Assembly (NCBI GenBank): GCA_014653355.1
Contig: JACWEO010000002.1
Location: 1-64,000 of the forward strand
Reading direction: 5' to 3'
Source of the DNA: Pelagibacterales bacterium SAG-MED47
Lineage (GTDB): Bacteria > Pseudomonadota > Alphaproteobacteria > Pelagibacterales > Pelagibacteraceae
DNA: 64,000 nt
Part shown: in pieces, positions 27,275-36,771 of the stretch
Numbering within the stretch: position 1 is the stretch's first letter
Layout of the letters: each line of letters starts with the position of its first letter
Notes under the pieces: generated by a model
Database searches by the model: none
Told to the model about the DNA's origin: nothing
The model's input: the letters and a program-made list of their open reading frames with translations, nothing else
Position numbers and translations under genes: made by a program

Positions 27275-28339
27275 ATGAAAAAAAATTATTTGATTACAAC
27301 AGGTGGTTCTGGTGGTCATGTAATACCAGCAACAATTCTTTTTGAGCATTTATCAAAAAAAAATAATTTAATTCTTTCAACAGATAAAAGAGGTTTGAAA
27401 TATCTTGATAAAGATATCTACGAAGTTGAAATTGTAGATACCCCTAAATTAGGGAATATTATACTATTACCTTATAATTTGATTAAAATTCTATTTTTAA
27501 TATTTAAATCTTTTTTTTTATTAAAAAAAAAAAAAATTGAGAAAATTTTTTCTACAGGGGGGTATATGTCTATACCAATAATTTTGGCAGCCAAGATTTT
27601 AAATTTAGAGATTTACCTGGTAGAGCCCAATCAAGTTTTAGGGCGTGCTAATAAATTTTTTCTAAACTATTGCACAAAAATTCTTTGTTATTCTGAACAA
27701 ATAAAAAATTTTCCTGAAATATTTAAAGATAAGATAATGGTTATTAATCCTCTAGTTAGGGAAAAAATATATAAATTAAATTTTACACAAAATTTAAAAA
27801 GTAAATTTAATTTAATGATTATAGGAGGAAGTCAAGGAGCAAATATTTTTGATGGAAATCTTAAAAATATAATTGTTAGGGTTTCAAAAAAGTTTCCAGT
27901 CAACATTTTTCATCAAACTAATGAAAGAAATATTTCAAATTTAAATGATTTTTATAACAAGAATAATGTTGATAATAGAATTTTTACTTTTGATAAGAAT
28001 TTTACAAATATGATGAAAGATACTGATCTTTGTATAACTAGAGCTGGGGCTTCTACTTTAGCAGAGTTGTCACTTCTAAATATTCCTTTCATTGCAGTTC
28101 CATTGCCAACCTCAAAAGATAATCATCAATTTGAAAATGCAAATTTTTATAAGAATAATGATTGTTGTTGGTTATTAGAGCAAAAAAATTTTGAGATGAA
28201 AATTGAGGATATTTTAAAAGATATTCTTAATGATAAAAGCCAATTTTTAAAAAAAAAGAACAATTTAAAAAAATTAAATTACCAAAATACATGGATTAAT
28301 GTTAATCAAAAAATACTTAAGATTGTAAATGAAAATTGA
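27275..28339 (+). CDS. murG: UDP-GlcNAc--lipid I N-acetylglucosaminyltransferase
   Basis: This peripheral inner-membrane GT-B enzyme converts lipid I to lipid II. TTGGSGGHVIPA near the N-terminus is the lipid-binding G loop. FSTGGYMSIPIILAAK and IIGGSQGANIFD follow, and the donor site has ITRAGASTLAEL and PLPTSKDNHQFENA. The ATG at 27275, just past the ftsW stop, is preferred to an upstream TTG at 27266 because it gives the usual short N-terminus. The product is 354 residues. Confidence 0.95.
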   Translation: MKKNYLITTGGSGGHVIPATILFEHLSKKNNLILSTDKRGLKYLDKDIYEVEIVDTPKLGNIILLPYNLIKILFLIFKSFFLLKKKKIEKIFSTGGYMSIPIILAAKILNLEIYLVEPNQVLGRANKFFLNYCTKILCYSEQIKNFPEIFKDKIMVINPLVREKIYKLNFTQNLKSKFNLMIIGGSQGANIFDGNLKNIIVRVSKKFPVNIFHQTNERNISNLNDFYNKNNVDNRIFTFDKNFTNMMKDTDLCITRAGASTLAELSLLNIPFIAVPLPTSKDNHQFENANFYKNNDCCWLLEQKNFEMKIEDILKDILNDKSQFLKKKNNLKKLNYQNTWINVNQKILKIVNEN

Positions 28340-29723
28340 ATTAGCAAAAACTGAAGTTGTTCACTTTGTAGGTATTGGAGGAATAGGAATGAGTGGACTT
28401 TCTTTAATAATGAAAGGTAAAGGCTTTAAAGTTCAAGGAAGTGATTTAAACTTTAATAAGAATATTGAAAGACTTAAAAAAGAGAGAATAAAAATTTTTA
28501 TAGGACAAAAAAAACAGAATTTAAAAAAAGCTACAATTATTGTAATCTCCTCAGCTATAAAGAAAAATAATCCAGAAATAGTTGAGGCAAAAAGAAAAAA
28601 TTTACCAATTATTACAAGAGGCAGGATGTTAGCTCACATTGTATCTTTAATGAAGAATATAGTTGTAGTTGGTTCTCACGGCAAAACTACTACCACTTCA
28701 CTAATTGCTTCAATTTTTCAGAAAACAAAATTAGATCCAACAATCATTAATGGTGGTGTAATTAATTCATTTAGAAATACTGCTAAACTTGGTAAAAGTG
28801 ACTGGTCAATATTAGAAGCTGATGAGTCTGATGGTAGTTTTGTTCATATACCTACAACTTATTCAATCATAACTAATATAGATAAAGAACACATGGATTT
28901 TTATAAATCTTTAGATGGTTTAAAAAATTATTTTATAGAATTTATCAAAAAAGTTCCATCATTTGGAAAATCATTTATTTGTATAGATGATAAAATAAAT
29001 AATGAAATTGTTAAGAACTTTAAAACAAAAAATTTTTACACTTATGGAGTAAATAGAAAATCTAATTTTTTAATTAAAAATTTAAATCAAAATATTAGAT
29101 TTTCCGAATTTGATTTATATGTAAATGTCCCAAATAAAAAAAAGCTTATCATAAAAAAAATTAAAATTCCGTTACTTGGTATTCACAATGTGAGAAATTC
29201 TGTAGCAGCAGCAGCAGTTGCTTTAACAGTAGGAATATCAATTTCTGATATTAAAAAAGGTCTATTAAATTTTAAAGGAGTTCAAAGAAGATTTAACAAA
29301 ATTTTTACATATAATAATATAGATTTTTATGATGACTATGCTCATCATCCCACAGAAATAAAAGTTGTATTAGATGGTGTGAATAAAGTTTATAAAGATT
29401 ATGATAAAGTATGCATATTTCAACCCCATAGAATATCTAGATTAAAAAATCTAAGAAAAGAATTTTCTTTTGCTTTTAAAGATGCAAACTTAGTTATTTT
29501 ATGCCCAATATATTCCGCAGGTGAAAAAATAAGTTTAGGATTTAATTATCTAAATTTTGCAAAAGAAATTATCAAAAACTCAAAAGTGAGATTATTTTTG
29601 GTTAAAGATAATAATCAATTAGCAAAATTTCTTAAAAAAAATATGTATGGAAAAAAAATTGTAATAGGTATGGGTGCTGGATCTATTTCTAATTGGATGA
29701 AAATACTTCCTAAACTAATGTGA
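28329..29723 (+). CDS. murC: UDP-N-acetylmuramate--L-alanine ligase
   Basis: This 464-residue ligase adds L-Ala to UDP-MurNAc, the first step of stem-peptide assembly. The N-terminal HFVGIGGIGMSGLS binds UDP-MurNAc. The ATP P-loop is VVGSHGKTTTTSL near residue 115. ADESDGSF and NIDKEHMDFY are family-specific, and DDYAHHPTEIK with FQPHRISR marks the C-terminal domain. It overlaps murG by 11 bases and touches murB. Confidence 0.97.
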   Translation: MKIELAKTEVVHFVGIGGIGMSGLSLIMKGKGFKVQGSDLNFNKNIERLKKERIKIFIGQKKQNLKKATIIVISSAIKKNNPEIVEAKRKNLPIITRGRMLAHIVSLMKNIVVVGSHGKTTTTSLIASIFQKTKLDPTIINGGVINSFRNTAKLGKSDWSILEADESDGSFVHIPTTYSIITNIDKEHMDFYKSLDGLKNYFIEFIKKVPSFGKSFICIDDKINNEIVKNFKTKNFYTYGVNRKSNFLIKNLNQNIRFSEFDLYVNVPNKKKLIIKKIKIPLLGIHNVRNSVAAAAVALTVGISISDIKKGLLNFKGVQRRFNKIFTYNNIDFYDDYAHHPTEIKVVLDGVNKVYKDYDKVCIFQPHRISRLKNLRKEFSFAFKDANLVILCPIYSAGEKISLGFNYLNFAKEIIKNSKVRLFLVKDNNQLAKFLKKNMYGKKIVIGMGAGSISNWMKILPKLM

Positions 29724-30631
29724 TGCAAATTGATCAATTAAAAAAATTATTAAGTGAATTTGGTTCAAATGTAAGATTTGAGCAAGATCTCAAAAAGAAA
29801 AATTGGTTTAATATTGGAGGAAGTTCTAAAGTCTTTTACATAGCAAACGATTTAAAAAAATTAATTCTTTTTTTAAAAAAGTTAGATAACAAAGAAAAAC
29901 TATTTATTCTTGGTGCTGGTTCTAATACTTTGATTAGTGATAATCTCTTTGATGGAGTGGTAATAAAATTTAGTAAAAACTTTAATAATATCTCACTGCT
30001 TCGAGAGAATGTCATTATTGCTGGTAGTGCAGTTTTAGATAAAGATTTATCAGAATTTGCTTTTAAAAATAATTTAAGTGGATTTGAATTTTTGTCTGGT
30101 ATTCCAGGTACAATAGGTGGTGGTATAAAAATGAATGCAGGTTGTTTTGGGAAAGAATTCAAGGATATATTGATATCAGTACAAGCAATAGATAACCATG
30201 GAAAAGTAATTACAATTCCTGCAAAGGACATAAAATTTGAGTATAGAAAAAATAGCTTACCAAATGATTTAATTTTTTTAAGTGCATCTTTTAAAGGCAC
30301 AAAAGGGATCTCAAAGAATATCGAAAATGAAATGAATAGGCTTAAATTGGAAAAAACAAAAACCCAGCCAACAAGAGTTAAAACAATTGGAAGTACTTTT
30401 AAAAATCCAAAATCTCAAACAAGAAAAAAAGTATGGGAATTAATAAAACAGTCAGTTCCACTAGATATAAAGTTTGGAGATGCGTCTATTTCAAATAAAC
30501 ATTGTAATTTTTTTATAAATGAGGGAAATGCATCTTTTGAGGATATGTCGAAGTTAATTGACTTTGTTGCTAAAAATGTTTTGGAAAAGACTGGAATTAG
30601 TTTAGAAAAAGAAATTAAAATTTTAAAATAA
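29723..30631 (+). CDS. murB: UDP-N-acetylenolpyruvoylglucosamine reductase
   Basis: This FAD/NADPH enzyme reduces UDP-GlcNAc-enolpyruvate to UDP-MurNAc. FAD-binding segments WFNIGGSSK and LGAGSNTLISD are present, then LSGIPGTIGGGIKMNAGCFGKEF. EYRKNSLP and TIGSTFKNP lie near the active-site Ser, with a Glu in the final LEKEIKIL. The ATG at 29723 overlaps the murC stop by one base and is preferred to an upstream GTG at 29720. Product 302 residues, a compact type. Confidence 0.95.
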   Translation: MQIDQLKKLLSEFGSNVRFEQDLKKKNWFNIGGSSKVFYIANDLKKLILFLKKLDNKEKLFILGAGSNTLISDNLFDGVVIKFSKNFNNISLLRENVIIAGSAVLDKDLSEFAFKNNLSGFEFLSGIPGTIGGGIKMNAGCFGKEFKDILISVQAIDNHGKVITIPAKDIKFEYRKNSLPNDLIFLSASFKGTKGISKNIENEMNRLKLEKTKTQPTRVKTIGSTFKNPKSQTRKKVWELIKQSVPLDIKFGDASISNKHCNFFINEGNASFEDMSKLIDFVAKNVLEKTGISLEKEIKILK

Positions 30632-30632
30632 T

Positions 30633-31547
30633 TTGAATAAAAAAATATTAATTATTTCGGGTGGAATATCGAAAGAAAGGTTAATTAGCCTTGAAACAGG
30701 AAGACAAGTAGCAAAAGAACTTAATAGAAATGGATATGATATTAAAATATCTGAACCAGATTTCAGATTGCTTGATGTTATTAAAACTTTTAAGCCCAAA
30801 ATTATCTTTAATGCTTTACATGGTCAGTTTGGTGAAGATGGGTACATTCAGACTATTTTAGAGACTACAGGAGTACCATATACACATTCAGGTGTAATTT
30901 CCTCTGCTATTGCTATGAATAAAGAAATTTCAAAAAAAATTTTTATAAAAAACAGAATTTTAACTCCTAAATATATTACTTACTCTTTTGATAAATCTAA
31001 GCAAATTTTAATAAATTTAATTGAAAAAAAATTGAAATTTCCAGTTGTTATTAAGCCTATAAATGAGGGGTCAAGTGTTAATGTATTCATTTGTACTAAA
31101 TTTAATCTCATGAGAAAATTGGAATTATTAAAGAATTATAATAAAATAATTATTGAAGAGTTTATTTCTGGCCGAGAAATTCAAGCTGCAATTATAGGAT
31201 CAAAAAAACTTGGTGCCATTGAATTAAAACCAAAAAGAAAATTTTATGATTATCAGGCAAAATATAATTCTAGTGCAAAGACACAGCATATTATTCCGGT
31301 GGATTTATCAAAAAAAAATTACAAAAAATTAATGGATTTAAGTTTGAAAGCTCATAAATTAATTGGATGCAAAGGTGTTACACGATCTGATTTCAAATAC
31401 CATAAAGGAAAATTTTATCTTCTAGAAATTAATACCCAACCTGGGATGACAAGTCTCTCTCTAGTGCCTGAAATAGCTGCTTTTAAAGGTATTAATTTCA
31501 TTAAACTGATTGAATTAATTTTGAAAGATGCCTTTAGCAAAAAATAA
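30633..31547 (+). CDS. ddl: D-alanine--D-alanine ligase
   Basis: This 304-residue ATP-grasp enzyme makes D-Ala-D-Ala for MurF. It starts with TTG (30633), two bases after the murB stop. Motifs are ISGGISKERLISLETG, ALHGQFGEDGYIQ, then PVVIKPINEGSSVNVF and IIEEFISGREIQAAI in the ATP-grasp core. The C-terminal LLEINTQPGMTSLSLVPE carries the metal ligands. Length is normal. It overlaps ftsQ by 20 bases. Confidence 0.96.
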   Translation: MNKKILIISGGISKERLISLETGRQVAKELNRNGYDIKISEPDFRLLDVIKTFKPKIIFNALHGQFGEDGYIQTILETTGVPYTHSGVISSAIAMNKEISKKIFIKNRILTPKYITYSFDKSKQILINLIEKKLKFPVVIKPINEGSSVNVFICTKFNLMRKLELLKNYNKIIIEEFISGREIQAAIIGSKKLGAIELKPKRKFYDYQAKYNSSAKTQHIIPVDLSKKNYKKLMDLSLKAHKLIGCKGVTRSDFKYHKGKFYLLEINTQPGMTSLSLVPEIAAFKGINFIKLIELILKDAFSKK

Positions 31548-32199
31548 AAAAATTTTAGCATATTTTTTTTTACTCTTATTGTTTGGAACGATAAATAATA
31601 AAAATATTCAAATATTTGAAATCTTCAAAATCAAGAAAATAGAAGTAGTAGGCCTAACTGAAAAAGAGAATGCGGAAATATCAAAAAGTTTTGAGGTATT
31701 AAAAGTTTATAACTTATTTTTTTTAAACAGAATTCACCTTGATGAATTAATGGAAAAGTATAATCATATTGAACAATATTATATTTTTAAAGAATATCCT
31801 TCATCTTTGAATGTAAAACTTAAAAGGACTAAATTTTTAGCTTATATGAGCAAAGATAACAAAAATTTTTATGTTGGAAATAATAGAAAACTTATAATTG
31901 CAAAAGCTGAGGTAAAAAATTTACCTGTCATCTATGGGGATTTAAAAATAAATGAATTTTTCAGATTAAAAAAAATTATCGATAAATCTAACTTTAAATT
32001 TTACGAAATAAAAAATTTATTTTTGTTTCCTTCTGGTCGATGGGATATAGAGACAAATTCAGGGATATTGATTAAATTACCAAAATTAGAAATCGTAAAA
32101 TCATTAAACTTATACAAAGATTTATTAAAAAAGAAAAAATTAGAAAATATGAGGATAATAGATTTTAGACAATTTAATCAGGTAATTATAAATGGATAA
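31528..32199 (+). CDS. ftsQ: Cell-division protein FtsQ
   Basis: This 223-residue bitopic membrane protein has a short cytoplasmic N-terminus and one helix (ILAYFFLLLLFGTI). The periplasmic POTRA-like part contains FKIKKIEVVGLTEKENAEI, and the beta domain has LPVIYGD and FPSGRWDIETNSGILIKLP. FtsQ links early and late division proteins. It is shorter than E. coli FtsQ (276) and its cytoplasmic tail is nearly absent. It overlaps ddl by 20 bases and the next gene by eight. Confidence 0.88.
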   Translation: MPLAKNKKILAYFFLLLLFGTINNKNIQIFEIFKIKKIEVVGLTEKENAEISKSFEVLKVYNLFFLNRIHLDELMEKYNHIEQYYIFKEYPSSLNVKLKRTKFLAYMSKDNKNFYVGNNRKLIIAKAEVKNLPVIYGDLKINEFFRLKKIIDKSNFKFYEIKNLFLFPSGRWDIETNSGILIKLPKLEIVKSLNLYKDLLKKKKLENMRIIDFRQFNQVIING

Positions 32200-32893
32200 T
32201 ATATCTATTTTTAAAACCTATCTTTATATTAGTAAGAGAAAATTTATTTTATGTGTTGTTCAAATTAATGACCTTAAAGTAATTTATAAAAAAGAATTTT
32301 CTTTTCAAAGTGAATCAAATGAATTGGAATTCAATAAATTACAGGAATTTCTTGATGATAATGTTCTTAAATTAGAAAAAACTTTAAAACATTTTATTGA
32401 GAATATTATTATTGTTCTTGATACCAGTGATTTTTTTTCTATTTATCTATCAGTTAAAAATAATAATAGAGGAAATGTTCTTAAATTAGAAAATTTATCT
32501 TATTCATTAAAAGATGCAAGATATCAATGTGAGAAAACCATAGAGAATAATAAATTGATTCATATGATTATTGAAAACTATCAAATAGATGATGAAAATT
32601 ACAATTTTTTACCTGAGAAATTAAATTGTAATAATTTTTCTTTAGATATTAAATTTACATGTCTTCCACTTGCTCTGATTAAAAGTTTTGAGAGTTCTTT
32701 AGAAAAATATCAAATTTCTATAAATCAAATTATTTGTGCTGATTACGTTAAAAAATTTTTCAAGGATAACACTGATTTATTTGAAAAAGTAAGACAAATA
32801 ACTGAGGGTTGTAATCCAAATGAGGTGAAATTTTATAATAAAAACTTAAAGAATCATGGTTTTTTTGAAAAATTTTTCAATTTTTTTAGATAA
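32192..32893 (+). CDS. Candidate shortened FtsA-like cell-division protein
   Basis: This 233-residue protein has no obvious named match, but it sits exactly where ftsA normally lies, between ftsQ and lpxC. By eye its residues 68-190 follow the plan of FtsA subdomain 1C and its flanks. IENIIIVLDTSDFFSIYLSV matches the SSVYLALSG strand region, LIHMIIENYQIDDE matches HVIPQEYAIDY, and IKFTCLPLALIKSFESSLEKYQISINQIICADY matches the VHLITCHNDM...GLKVDQLIFAG segment. The rest of an actin-like FtsA (phosphate-binding DIGGGT, subdomains 2A and 2B) is missing. The last 14 residues (NHGFFEKFFNFFR) look like an amphipathic membrane-targeting helix. If correct, it lacks ATP binding and the FtsZ-docking subdomain. 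Homology is weak and needs profile or structure comparison. Confidence 0.6.
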   Translation: MDNISIFKTYLYISKRKFILCVVQINDLKVIYKKEFSFQSESNELEFNKLQEFLDDNVLKLEKTLKHFIENIIIVLDTSDFFSIYLSVKNNNRGNVLKLENLSYSLKDARYQCEKTIENNKLIHMIIENYQIDDENYNFLPEKLNCNNFSLDIKFTCLPLALIKSFESSLEKYQISINQIICADYVKKFFKDNTDLFEKVRQITEGCNPNEVKFYNKNLKNHGFFEKFFNFFR

Positions 32894-32957
32894 ATCTGTA
32901 TTTTCTAGTAACAATTGTTGTTTTTGATTTTATTAATAAGAACATTAGAAGTTTATA

Positions 32958-33878
32958 GTGTCTGCGCTAAATCAAAAAACTGTAAGAAATACCATAAATT
33001 TTAATGGAGTTGGTCTTCATAGTGGTGAGTCTGTGAATTTAAATATCAAACCAGCTGAACCAAATTCTGGAATAGTTTTTAGAAGAATAGATTTAAGAAA
33101 TAACAATTTAGTATATCCTAGTTTTGAAAATGTCAGCAATACCTCTTTGAATACGACAATCACAAATGAGTATGGCGCAAAGGTTTCTACAATAGAACAT
33201 TTAATGGGTGCATTATTTGGCTTAGGAGTAGATAATGCTGTTATTGAAATAGATAACATCGAAGTTCCTATTTTAGATGGATCTGCAAAAGTATTCATAG
33301 AAAAAATCCTTTCAACTGGATTTGATATTAGTTCTTCGCCAATTAAGATAATTAAAATAAATAAAAAAATTGAATTTAAAGATGGTGAAAGAATGATTTC
33401 TATTGAACCATCAAAATTAAGTTTAGATATTGATTTTGAATTAAAATATGAAAATCCAGTTATAGGTAACCAAAGAAATAAGATAAATTTATATGAAGAT
33501 AATCTTGATGATATATTCAATTCAAGAACTTTTTGTCTATTTGAAGATATTGAAATAATAAAAAAAAAAGGTTTAGCTAAAGGTGGAAGCTTAGATAATG
33601 CTATAGTAGTTAAAGATAATAAAATTTTAAACGAAAACGGCCTTAGAAATAATAAAGAGTTTGTAAACCATAAAATCTTAGACTGCATTGGGGATCTTTA
33701 TACATCAGGATATAGAATGCTTGCTAAAGTTAAGTGTTCTCAAGGAGGACACTATCTTTCCAACGAATTATTAAGAAAACTGTTTAATAATAATGAAAAT
33801 TTTTCAATTTTAGAGATAAAAGAAAAGAATTTGCCACACACATACATCAAAAAAAATCTATTTAAATCAATAGCATAA
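32958..33878 (+). CDS. lpxC: UDP-3-O-acyl-N-acetylglucosamine deacetylase
   Basis: This 306-residue zinc amidase commits UDP-acyl-GlcNAc to lipid A. It starts with GTG (32958). The N-terminal NTINFNGVGLHSGESVNLNIKP is diagnostic. STIEHLMGALFGLGVDNAVIEID carries the first Zn His, and FVNHKILDCIGDLY holds the second His and the Asp. The terminal GGHYLSNELLRKLF contains the catalytic-region His. It is 64 bases downstream of the FtsA-like gene, with a possible promoter in the gap. Its presence supports a lipopolysaccharide-bearing outer membrane. Confidence 0.97.
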   Translation: MSALNQKTVRNTINFNGVGLHSGESVNLNIKPAEPNSGIVFRRIDLRNNNLVYPSFENVSNTSLNTTITNEYGAKVSTIEHLMGALFGLGVDNAVIEIDNIEVPILDGSAKVFIEKILSTGFDISSSPIKIIKINKKIEFKDGERMISIEPSKLSLDIDFELKYENPVIGNQRNKINLYEDNLDDIFNSRTFCLFEDIEIIKKKGLAKGGSLDNAIVVKDNKILNENGLRNNKEFVNHKILDCIGDLYTSGYRMLAKVKCSQGGHYLSNELLRKLFNNNENFSILEIKEKNLPHTYIKKNLFKSIA

Positions 33879-33906
33879 AATTTTTTTTAAACTAATAATA
33901 GAGATT

Positions 33907-34740
33907 ATGAAACATTTTTTCACTATTATATTTTTAATATTCATTTTAAGTAGTTGTGGAGATAAACAAGAAAAAAAAATCGTTCTTGACAGTACTGATT
34001 TAGAAGAGCAAATGATCGAAGCTTATAATGAAGGATTAAAAGCTCTAGAAGAAGGAGATGTTTTATTCGCAGCAAAAAATTTTAATATAGTTGAAAATAT
34101 ATATCCCCAATCTATTTGGGCACCAAGATCTGTTTTAATGGCGGCTTACTCATATTATTCTCAAGATTATTATGGTGATGCAATTTTTGAATTAAATAGA
34201 TTTTTAAGAAATTATCCTTCAAATGAGAATTATCCTTATGCTTACTTTTTACTTGCAACCTGTTATTATGAAACAATCAAAGATGAAAAAAAAGATCTAT
34301 CTTCTTTATTAAGTTCTAAGGAATATTTTCAAATAGTTTTAAATGAGTACCCAAATACAGACTTTTCTTTAGATGCAAAATTTAAACTTGCTTTAATTAA
34401 TAGTGTTCTTGCTTCTAAAGAACTTTATGTTGGAAAATATTACTTATCTAGAAAAAAATGGATCCCAGCAATGAATAGATTCAAAAGCATAATTAATGAT
34501 TATGAAGATACCGAATATGTTGAAGAAGCATTACATAGATTAGTAGAAATTAATTATTATTTAGGTCTAGAAAATGAGGCAAAAAAATACGCTATTTTAT
34601 TGGGCTACAATTATCAAAGTAGTCAATGGTATAAAGAATCATATAAAGTTTTTAATAAAAAATATGAGGATCCAATAATCAAAATTAAAAAAGATAAACA
34701 AAACTTTATTTTGAAAAAATTTAAAAATCTTTTTAAGTAG
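33907..34740 (+). CDS. bamD: Outer-membrane assembly lipoprotein BamD
   Basis: This 277-residue lipoprotein has signal peptide MKHFFTIIFLIFILSSCGD with lipobox LSSC (acylated Cys18). Tetratricopeptide-like helical repeats follow: EQMIEAYNEGLKALEEGDVLFAAKNFNIVENIYP, ILNEYPNTDFSLDAKFKLALI, and MNRFKSIINDYEDTEYVEEALHRL. BamD is the essential partner of BamA in folding outer-membrane proteins. In most alphaproteobacteria recN lies between bamD and ligA; here ligA starts on the next base. Confidence 0.93.
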   Translation: MKHFFTIIFLIFILSSCGDKQEKKIVLDSTDLEEQMIEAYNEGLKALEEGDVLFAAKNFNIVENIYPQSIWAPRSVLMAAYSYYSQDYYGDAIFELNRFLRNYPSNENYPYAYFLLATCYYETIKDEKKDLSSLLSSKEYFQIVLNEYPNTDFSLDAKFKLALINSVLASKELYVGKYYLSRKKWIPAMNRFKSIINDYEDTEYVEEALHRLVEINYYLGLENEAKKYAILLGYNYQSSQWYKESYKVFNKKYEDPIIKIKKDKQNFILKKFKNLFK

Positions 34741-36771
34741 ATGGAGCTAGAAAAAATAAAAAAAAAGTATAAGAAAAAGATTAAAGAAATTTTAACTTAT
34801 AATGAGAATTATTATGATAAAAATGATCCACTAATCTCAGATAAAAAATATGATATTTTAAAAAAAGAGATTTTCGAGCTTGAAAAGAAATATGACTTTC
34901 TCACAGATGAAAATTCACCTTCAAAAATAGTTGGTTTTAGACCTTCCAAAAATTTTAGAAAAATCAAACATAAAGTTCCCATGCTTTCATTATCAAACGC
35001 TTTTGATGAAAATGACTTAATAAATTTTGAAAAAAGGATAAGTAATTTCTTAGATAAAAGTAACAATTTTAAGATTGAGTATAGTGCGGAACCTAAAATA
35101 GATGGAATCTCAGCATCTCTAATTTATAGGGGTGGAAAATTCGAAACTGGTTTATCCAGAGGGGATGGGAAAGAAGGTGAAGATATTACTGAGAATTTAA
35201 AAACAATAAAAGATATACCAGAAAAAATTTTAGGAACAAATTTCCCACAAGAAATTGATATTAGAGGAGAAGTATTTATTCAAAATTCTGATTTCAAAAA
35301 AATTTCTGATAAGTTTGCTAATCCCAGAAATGCAGCTTCTGGTTCATTACGTCAAAAAAATCCTAATGAAACAAAAAAAATTCCGCTTAAATTTATAGCC
35401 TATACGTTTGGACATGAGAAAAATATGAAGATTAAAACACAAGGTGAATATCTTAAAAATTTAAGTAAATGGGGTTTTAAAATAAACCCTTTAAATAAGA
35501 TTATTGTAGGTGTTAAAAATTTGTTAGAAAATTATAAAAATATAGAGCAGAAAAGAGACAGCTTAGACTTTGATATAGATGGCATTGTTTACAAAGTTAA
35601 TAATTTCGATCTACAAAAAAGATTAGGCAATGTTGCTAATGCACCTCGATGGGCTATAGCACATAAATTCTCAGCGAACAGCGGTATATCACAAATCTTA
35701 AATATAGAAATTCAAATAGGGAGAACCGGCGCCCTGACACCTGTAGCTAAAATAAAACCTATTAATATTGGTGGTGTTTTAGTTTCAAACGCCACTTTGC
35801 ACAATGAAGAAGAAATAATTCGTAAAGATATAAGAATTGGAGATTCTGTTGTAGTTGAAAGAGCAGGAGATGTTATTCCTCATGTAGTTTCTGTTAATAT
35901 AGATAAAAGAAAGTCTGATTTAAAAAAATTTACCTTTCCTACAAAATGTCCTTCATGTGGATCTGATACAATAAAAGAATTCAATTTAATAACAAAAAAA
36001 GAAGATGCGGTAAGAAGATGTTCCAGTGAAGGTTACGAGTGTGAAAAAATCTCAATTGAAAAAATTAAACACTTTGTTTCAAAAGATGCTTTCAATATAG
36101 AAGGATTTGGAAAAAAAATAGTAGAAAATTTTAGGAACTTAAATTTAATTAAATTACCTCAAGACATTTTCACACTAGATTATGATAAAATTGAAAAAAT
36201 GGATGGATGGGGGTCTCAGTCTGTTTCAAATTTAAAATATTCTATTGAATTGCGTAAAAATATATCATTAGAAAGGTTTATTTATGCTCTTGGGATAAGA
36301 CACATAGGTCTTGAAAATGCAAAACTTATATCCAAACACCTTAAAAATAAAAAAAAATTCTTAGAATTATCAAAAGTTGATAATTTAGATGAATTATTAA
36401 ATATTGATGGGATTGGGGAAACTCAAATTAAATCGATTAAGAATTTTTTTAACAATAGTACTAATCTCAAAGTCTTAAATAACCTTCAAAAAATTTTGTC
36501 AATAAAGGATGCTGTTGAATTCAAAAAAAATGGACTGCTTAAAGATAAAACATTTATGCTTACTGGAAAGCTCGAAGGAATAAGTAGAGCTGAAGCAAAG
36601 TCTTTAATCGAACAAAATTCTGGATCGATCATTAGCAATATTTCCAAAAAACTAGATTATTTAATTGTTGGAAAAAAACCTACTAAAAGGAAAGTTAACA
36701 CTGCTAAAGAACTTCAAATTAAAATATTAAGTCAAGTTGATTGGTTTAAAATGTTAAATAAAAGAAGCTAG
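34741..36771 (+). CDS. ligA: NAD+-dependent DNA ligase
   Basis: This 676-residue ligase seals nicks using NAD+. An N-terminal NAD-binding domain (YYDKNDPLISDKKYD) precedes the adenylation domain with the nucleophilic Lys in EPKIDGISASLIYRGG. The OB domain contains RTGALTPVAKIKPI, and the zinc finger has CPSCGSD...RRCSSEGYEC. Helix-hairpin-helix repeats (YALGIRHIGLENAKLISKHL) and a C-terminal BRCT domain (LKDKTFMLTGKLEGISRAEA) complete it. Length is standard. It is the last gene of the dcw run, and its 3' end overlaps pepP on the other strand by 18 bases. Confidence 0.97.
   Translation: MELEKIKKKYKKKIKEILTYNENYYDKNDPLISDKKYDILKKEIFELEKKYDFLTDENSPSKIVGFRPSKNFRKIKHKVPMLSLSNAFDENDLINFEKRISNFLDKSNNFKIEYSAEPKIDGISASLIYRGGKFETGLSRGDGKEGEDITENLKTIKDIPEKILGTNFPQEIDIRGEVFIQNSDFKKISDKFANPRNAASGSLRQKNPNETKKIPLKFIAYTFGHEKNMKIKTQGEYLKNLSKWGFKINPLNKIIVGVKNLLENYKNIEQKRDSLDFDIDGIVYKVNNFDLQKRLGNVANAPRWAIAHKFSANSGISQILNIEIQIGRTGALTPVAKIKPINIGGVLVSNATLHNEEEIIRKDIRIGDSVVVERAGDVIPHVVSVNIDKRKSDLKKFTFPTKCPSCGSDTIKEFNLITKKEDAVRRCSSEGYECEKISIEKIKHFVSKDAFNIEGFGKKIVENFRNLNLIKLPQDIFTLDYDKIEKMDGWGSQSVSNLKYSIELRKNISLERFIYALGIRHIGLENAKLISKHLKNKKKFLELSKVDNLDELLNIDGIGETQIKSIKNFFNNSTNLKVLNNLQKILSIKDAVEFKKNGLLKDKTFMLTGKLEGISRAEAKSLIEQNSGSIISNISKKLDYLIVGKKPTKRKVNTAKELQIKILSQVDWFKMLNKRS

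Noticed and set aside
29836-30300. 154-residue ORF on the minus strand inside murB
   Set aside because: Antisense shadow; murB motifs are intact.
33017-33688. 223-residue ORF on the minus strand
   Set aside because: It is the shadow of lpxC in the opposite frame; lpxC shows all family motifs and this one shows none.
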